Shown one piece after another: positions 24,383-26,693 of a stretch of DNA of 26,693 nt. Made by a program: the position numbers and the translations under genes. The DNA is taken from assembly GCA_048594375.1 (NCBI GenBank), contig JBMDXK010000027.1, forward strand, positions 1-26,693, given 5' to 3'. The DNA is from JBMDXK01 sp048594375 (GTDB lineage: Bacteria > Pseudomonadota > Alphaproteobacteria > Rhizobiales > Methylopilaceae). Each line of letters opens with the position of its first letter. Position 1 is the first letter of the stretch. The notes under the pieces were generated by a model. It was not told where the DNA came from, made no database searches, and was given only the letters and a program-made list of their open reading frames with translations.

Positions 24383-25186
24383 ATGGCCGATCATCTTCCG
24401 GAATTTACCCCTGTTTATGCCGGTGAACCACGCCCAAAAATTGTTACAAAAGATGTGAACGTCCATTATGGCGAAAAACACGCTTTAAATGCCGTTTCTA
24501 TCAATATTCCTGAAAAAGCAGTCACCGCCTTCATCGGCCCTTCTGGCTGCGGAAAATCCACCTTTCTGCGCTGCCTCAACCGGATGAATGACACCATTTC
24601 CATCTGCAAGGTGACAGGCTCCATTACCATTCAGGGCGAAGACATTTATAACCCTGCACTGGATGTGGTGCAATTGCGCGCACGGGTGGGAATGGTGTTT
24701 CAAAAACCCAATCCGTTTCCAAAATCCATTTACGAAAACGTAGCCTATGGTCCCCGTATTCATGGCTTGACCCAATCCCGCGAGGATATGGAACAGATTG
24801 TTGTCACCAGCCTGACCCGCGCCGGTCTGTTTGACGAAGTAAAAGACCGGCTGCACGATTCCGGCACCAGCCTTTCCGGCGGGCAGCAGCAACGGTTGTG
24901 CATTGCGCGTGCCATTGCCGTTAGTCCGGAAGTTATCCTGATGGATGAACCATGCTCTGCGCTTGATCCCATTGCTACCGCGCGCATTGAAGAACTGATT
25001 ACGGATCTGCGCCGGAATTACACCATCGTTATTGTTACCCACTCCATGCAGCAAGCCGCGCGTGTTTCCCAAAAAACAGCATTCTTCCATCTGGGTACGC
25101 TGGTAGAGCAGGGCGAAACAGACCAGATTTTCACCAATCCCCGTGAACAAAAAACCCAAGATTATATTACCGGACGCTTTGGATAG
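24383..25186 (+). CDS. pstB: Phosphate ABC transporter, ATP-binding protein PstB
   Basis: A 267-residue ABC ATPase energising phosphate uptake. Walker A is GPSGCGKST (52-60), the Q-loop is at Q107 in VFQKPNPFP, the signature LSGGQ is at 164-168, Walker B VILMDE is at 184-189 and the H-loop His is 220 (VTHSMQQAARVS). RCLNRMND and KPNPFPKSIYENVAYGPRIHG are typical of PstB. The ATG at 24383 has AAGGAAAG just upstream and lies 10 bases after the pstA stop. It is the last gene of the operon; phoU, which often follows, is absent and a strong terminator comes instead. Confidence 0.98.
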   Translation: MADHLPEFTPVYAGEPRPKIVTKDVNVHYGEKHALNAVSINIPEKAVTAFIGPSGCGKSTFLRCLNRMNDTISICKVTGSITIQGEDIYNPALDVVQLRARVGMVFQKPNPFPKSIYENVAYGPRIHGLTQSREDMEQIVVTSLTRAGLFDEVKDRLHDSGTSLSGGQQQRLCIARAIAVSPEVILMDEPCSALDPIATARIEELITDLRRNYTIVIVTHSMQQAARVSQKTAFFHLGTLVEQGETDQIFTNPREQKTQDYITGRFG

Positions 25187-25210
25187 TCCAATTTGTAGAA
25201 ACCTTTTTCA

Positions 25211-25247
25211 TGCCCTGCACTGAAAAAAATCGGTGCAGGGCATTTTT
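25211..25247 (+). terminator. Rho-independent terminator of pstSCAB
   Basis: TGCCCTGCAC (25211-25220) pairs perfectly with GTGCAGGGCA (25233-25242) over a 12-base loop, followed by TTTTT (25243-25247). It sits 24 bases after the pstB stop. Confidence 0.9.
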
Positions 25248-25404
25248 CTTAAAAAATACCTACCTTTGGTTGTTATCCATTTCTTATTAAATCCGCTCCA
25301 TACTGCTTTGGTATTGGGTGATGGCTTGAAAAAGTAAGTGCGTTTATTTTTTTGCATCGCTGCAATCAAATTGGTTCAAGCATAGGCTAAAAGGGGCAGC
25401 TAAT
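25248..25404. other. Non-coding spacer after the pst operon
   Basis: An AT-rich stretch between the pst terminator and the small ORF. It should hold the promoter for the downstream genes. TTGAAA at 25326 has no well-spaced -10. Nothing else was recognised. Confidence 0.35.
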
Positions 25405-25533
25405 ATGTTTGTAAATAAAAAAGTATCTGCGCATCGGGGCGGTGGCCGATGTGTTTTAAAGGCACTTTCCAGCACTTGCCATCCGTTAAAATCTGATTTT
25501 ATGGCGCAAATATTGCGTGTGAGGGTGCCATGA
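25405..25533 (+). CDS. Possible 42-residue small protein or leader ORF
   Basis: ATG at 25405 follows AAGGGG (25391-25396) at a good distance and opens a 42-codon frame, MFVNKKVSAHRGGGRCVLKA to AQILRVRVP. Its TGA (25531-25533) overlaps the ATG (25530-25532) of the next gene as ATGA, the arrangement typical of translational coupling. The product is basic (K/R-rich) with no recognisable domain. A hairpin, CGCATCGG (25430-25437) with CCGATGTG (25446-25453), lies within it. It may be a leader peptide, a real small protein, or chance. Confidence 0.4.
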   Translation: MFVNKKVSAHRGGGRCVLKALSSTCHPLKSDFMAQILRVRVP

Positions 25534-25907
25534 GTCTCGATATTTTAAATGTGGAAGATCTTGATAATCTCACAATGCTGGACACACTCCCTTTTCCAGC
25601 CCCCGGTGCATCCTCGATGGGATGGTCCACACGCGGCGGAAATGCCGTTGCGGATGATGCCACGGATCGCTTTCTGATGCGGCTTGCTGTTACCGCGCTC
25701 AATTTTGAAGAAATGGATATGCGCAACACCTTGCCGTTTCCACGCAAAGCACGGGAATCCCTGCGGCTGCTCGCCTGTTATCTGAATGATATCGGCTATT
25801 TATCCGATGAAGCTTTGGTGCGGATTGAAGAAAATATTGCAGCCCATGAGCGCAATGCCTATCCGCAGGATGCGCTTGAAATTGATGGCGAGACTGTAAA
25901 ACTCTAG
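25530..25907 (+). CDS. Hypothetical protein, 125 residues
   Basis: A 125-residue protein starting MSLDILNVEDLDNLTMLDTL, with GAGGG 4 bases before the ATG. The start codon overlaps the stop of the small ORF upstream. It is acidic and largely helical in appearance, without signal peptide or membrane segment. The motif TLPFP occurs twice (DTLPFPAPGASS near 18 and NTLPFPRKARES near 67). I do not recognise the family. The second half (RESLRLLACYLNDIGYLSDEALVRIEENIAAHE) looks like a folded helical domain. It is GC-rich like the pst genes, so it is probably native. No function is assigned. Confidence 0.7.
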   Translation: MSLDILNVEDLDNLTMLDTLPFPAPGASSMGWSTRGGNAVADDATDRFLMRLAVTALNFEEMDMRNTLPFPRKARESLRLLACYLNDIGYLSDEALVRIEENIAAHERNAYPQDALEIDGETVKL

Positions 25908-26111
25908 TCCTAAAGGCGGTTTTTTGAGGAAGAGGCACTATAGCTGCTTAGAGGATGGGTATTCTTCGCTACGCTCAAGAGGGCAGTGCAGGGGTTGGAT
26001 GACAGGCTAGGGGTTGATTATTTGCTTGCCAAAGCGTGATAACAAACTCTAGAAAAGATGCAGTATGTTCAAGGAATCTGCTTTATGAACAGCGGGGCTT
26101 TTTCCAATAGC
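25908..26111. other. Intergenic sequence, possibly decayed genes
   Basis: No intact gene. One frame at about 25954-26039 reads WVFFATLKRAVQGLDDRLGV then DYLLAKA and stop, without a start or ribosome site, and may be a worn-out gene end. GGTTTTTTG after the upstream stop has no clear stem. Together with the dGTPase fragment this is about 380 bases of apparently degenerate DNA. Confidence 0.35.
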
Positions 26112-26229
26112 ACCGCGTTGCCGCTGACGCATGATCTAGGGCATTCCCGTTTTGGTCACGCCCGGTAAGCGCAAGCTGAAGGCGGTTGGCGGCTTTGATC
26201 ACAATGCCCTGTCGCTATTGCATTTCTTA
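26112..26229 (+). pseudogene. dGTPase (dgt-like HD hydrolase) fragment
   Basis: The frame from 26112 reads TALPLTHDLGHSRFGHAR then a TAA (26166-26168). It resembles the HD-domain core HDLGHxPFGH of bacterial deoxyguanosine triphosphate triphosphohydrolases. After a shift to another frame the sequence continues as KLKAVGGFDHNALSLLHFLS (from about 26173), matching the GGFDHNAQSL block that normally follows. The residues normally between these blocks are partly deleted, and both gene ends are missing. It is a remnant only; an intact dgt may exist elsewhere in the genome. Confidence 0.7.
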
Positions 26230-26287
26230 AGTATTGTCTTCTAGCTGCAAAAATAGTTAATAAGAATCCTGTAATCAAGATTTGTTC

Positions 26288-26693
26288 ATGGGTTCTCACA
26301 TGCCGCGTATCCCCCCAGTACCATTTTCACCGCCTCCTCGCTCAGACAATTCTCATGCTGCATCGGCATTTGCCCCTCTAACCCAAAATTCAGAACCTTC
26401 GCGGCATTTAACTATAGATGATTTGCTAAATTCAGCGCCAGATCAGGATATAATTCTTCATCAACCCAAGCCAGTCAAACCAAATCGAACGGGCTTTATT
26501 CAATCCTACAATGCCGTGATGGAAGAATCAGGGGGCTACTCCTTTTATTCTCAAGATGCAGATGATCGTGCAGCATACCCTTCAGGGCATTCCGGTAAAG
26601 GTAAGGATAAGGAAACAGCCGCAGACGTTGATAGTGATTCTGACGCCCCGATGAAATATTTCAGGGGTGATGATAATACAATGGATCTGGATG
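26288..26693 (+). CDS. Unrecognised proline-rich, acidic protein, N-terminal part (partial)
   Basis: An open frame of 135 codons from ATG 26288 runs off the right end. The preceding in-frame stop is at 26261-26263. The next ATG, at 26300, is an alternative start, and no good ribosome site precedes either. The N-terminus MGSHMPRIPPVPFSPPPRSD is proline-rich without a signal peptide. It continues with LTIDDLLNSAPDQDIILHQP and KPNRTGFIQSYNAVMEESGG. A charged low-complexity stretch follows (SGHSGKGKDKETAADVDSDS). Codon use is more AT-rich than the pst genes. A disordered N-terminus of this kind occurs in secreted effectors and large surface or toxin proteins, but nothing visible proves that. Confidence 0.55.
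   Translation, partial: MGSHMPRIPPVPFSPPPRSDNSHAASAFAPLTQNSEPSRHLTIDDLLNSAPDQDIILHQPKPVKPNRTGFIQSYNAVMEESGGYSFYSQDADDRAAYPSGHSGKGKDKETAADVDSDSDAPMKYFRGDDNTMDLD

Overview
The window looks like chromosomal DNA of an alphaproteobacterium, most likely of the Rhizobiales/Hyphomicrobiales and perhaps near Bartonellaceae. The evidence is the order tuf - tRNA-Trp - secE - nusG - rplK - rplA - rplJ - rplL - rpoB - rpoC, the GTG-started L10 beginning VDRAEKREFV, the long PstC and PstA forms, and a PhoB-type box in front of pstS. This is judged by eye from the protein sequences; no database search was possible.

Left block (1-12200, all on +): the 3' end of tuf, tRNA-Trp, secE, nusG, the ribosomal proteins L11, L1, L10 and L7/L12, and the RNA polymerase subunits beta and beta'. 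RNA hairpins lie in the leaders and gaps: a possible L1-type leader before rplK, an L10 leader before rplJ, and hairpins between rplL/rpoB and rpoB/rpoC. A strong terminator follows rpoC. The block is visibly AT-rich.

Accessory block (about 12200-15590): five GCGGAA repeats are followed by the N-terminal end of an MmeI-like restriction-methylation gene. That gene is broken off after about 146 codons. Its C-terminal end reappears about 2 kb further on. Between the two halves sits an AT-rich two-gene module: an ImmA/IrrE-type zinc metallopeptidase and a class III nucleotide cyclase-like protein with some resemblance to Pycsar cyclases. An imperfect 14-16 bp direct repeat flanks the module. The C-terminal remnant ends in a 137-bp tandem duplication carrying palindromic elements of the WIPAFAGMT / VIPAKAGIH type. 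This is the best candidate for an undescribed (anti-phage-like) system in the window.

Right block (15590-25250): a minus-strand gene for a single-pass membrane protein of unknown function, then glmU and glmS (UDP-GlcNAc synthesis). A Pho-box-controlled pstSCAB phosphate transporter operon follows, ended by a strong terminator. PstA carries a large extracytoplasmic region with a coiled coil. phoU does not follow pstB. These genes are visibly more GC-rich than the rpo/ribosomal block.

Right edge (25250-26693): a possible 42-codon ORF overlaps an orphan 125-aa gene by ATGA. Next come a decayed dGTPase (dgt-like) fragment and the start of an unrecognised proline-rich, acidic protein that runs off the window.
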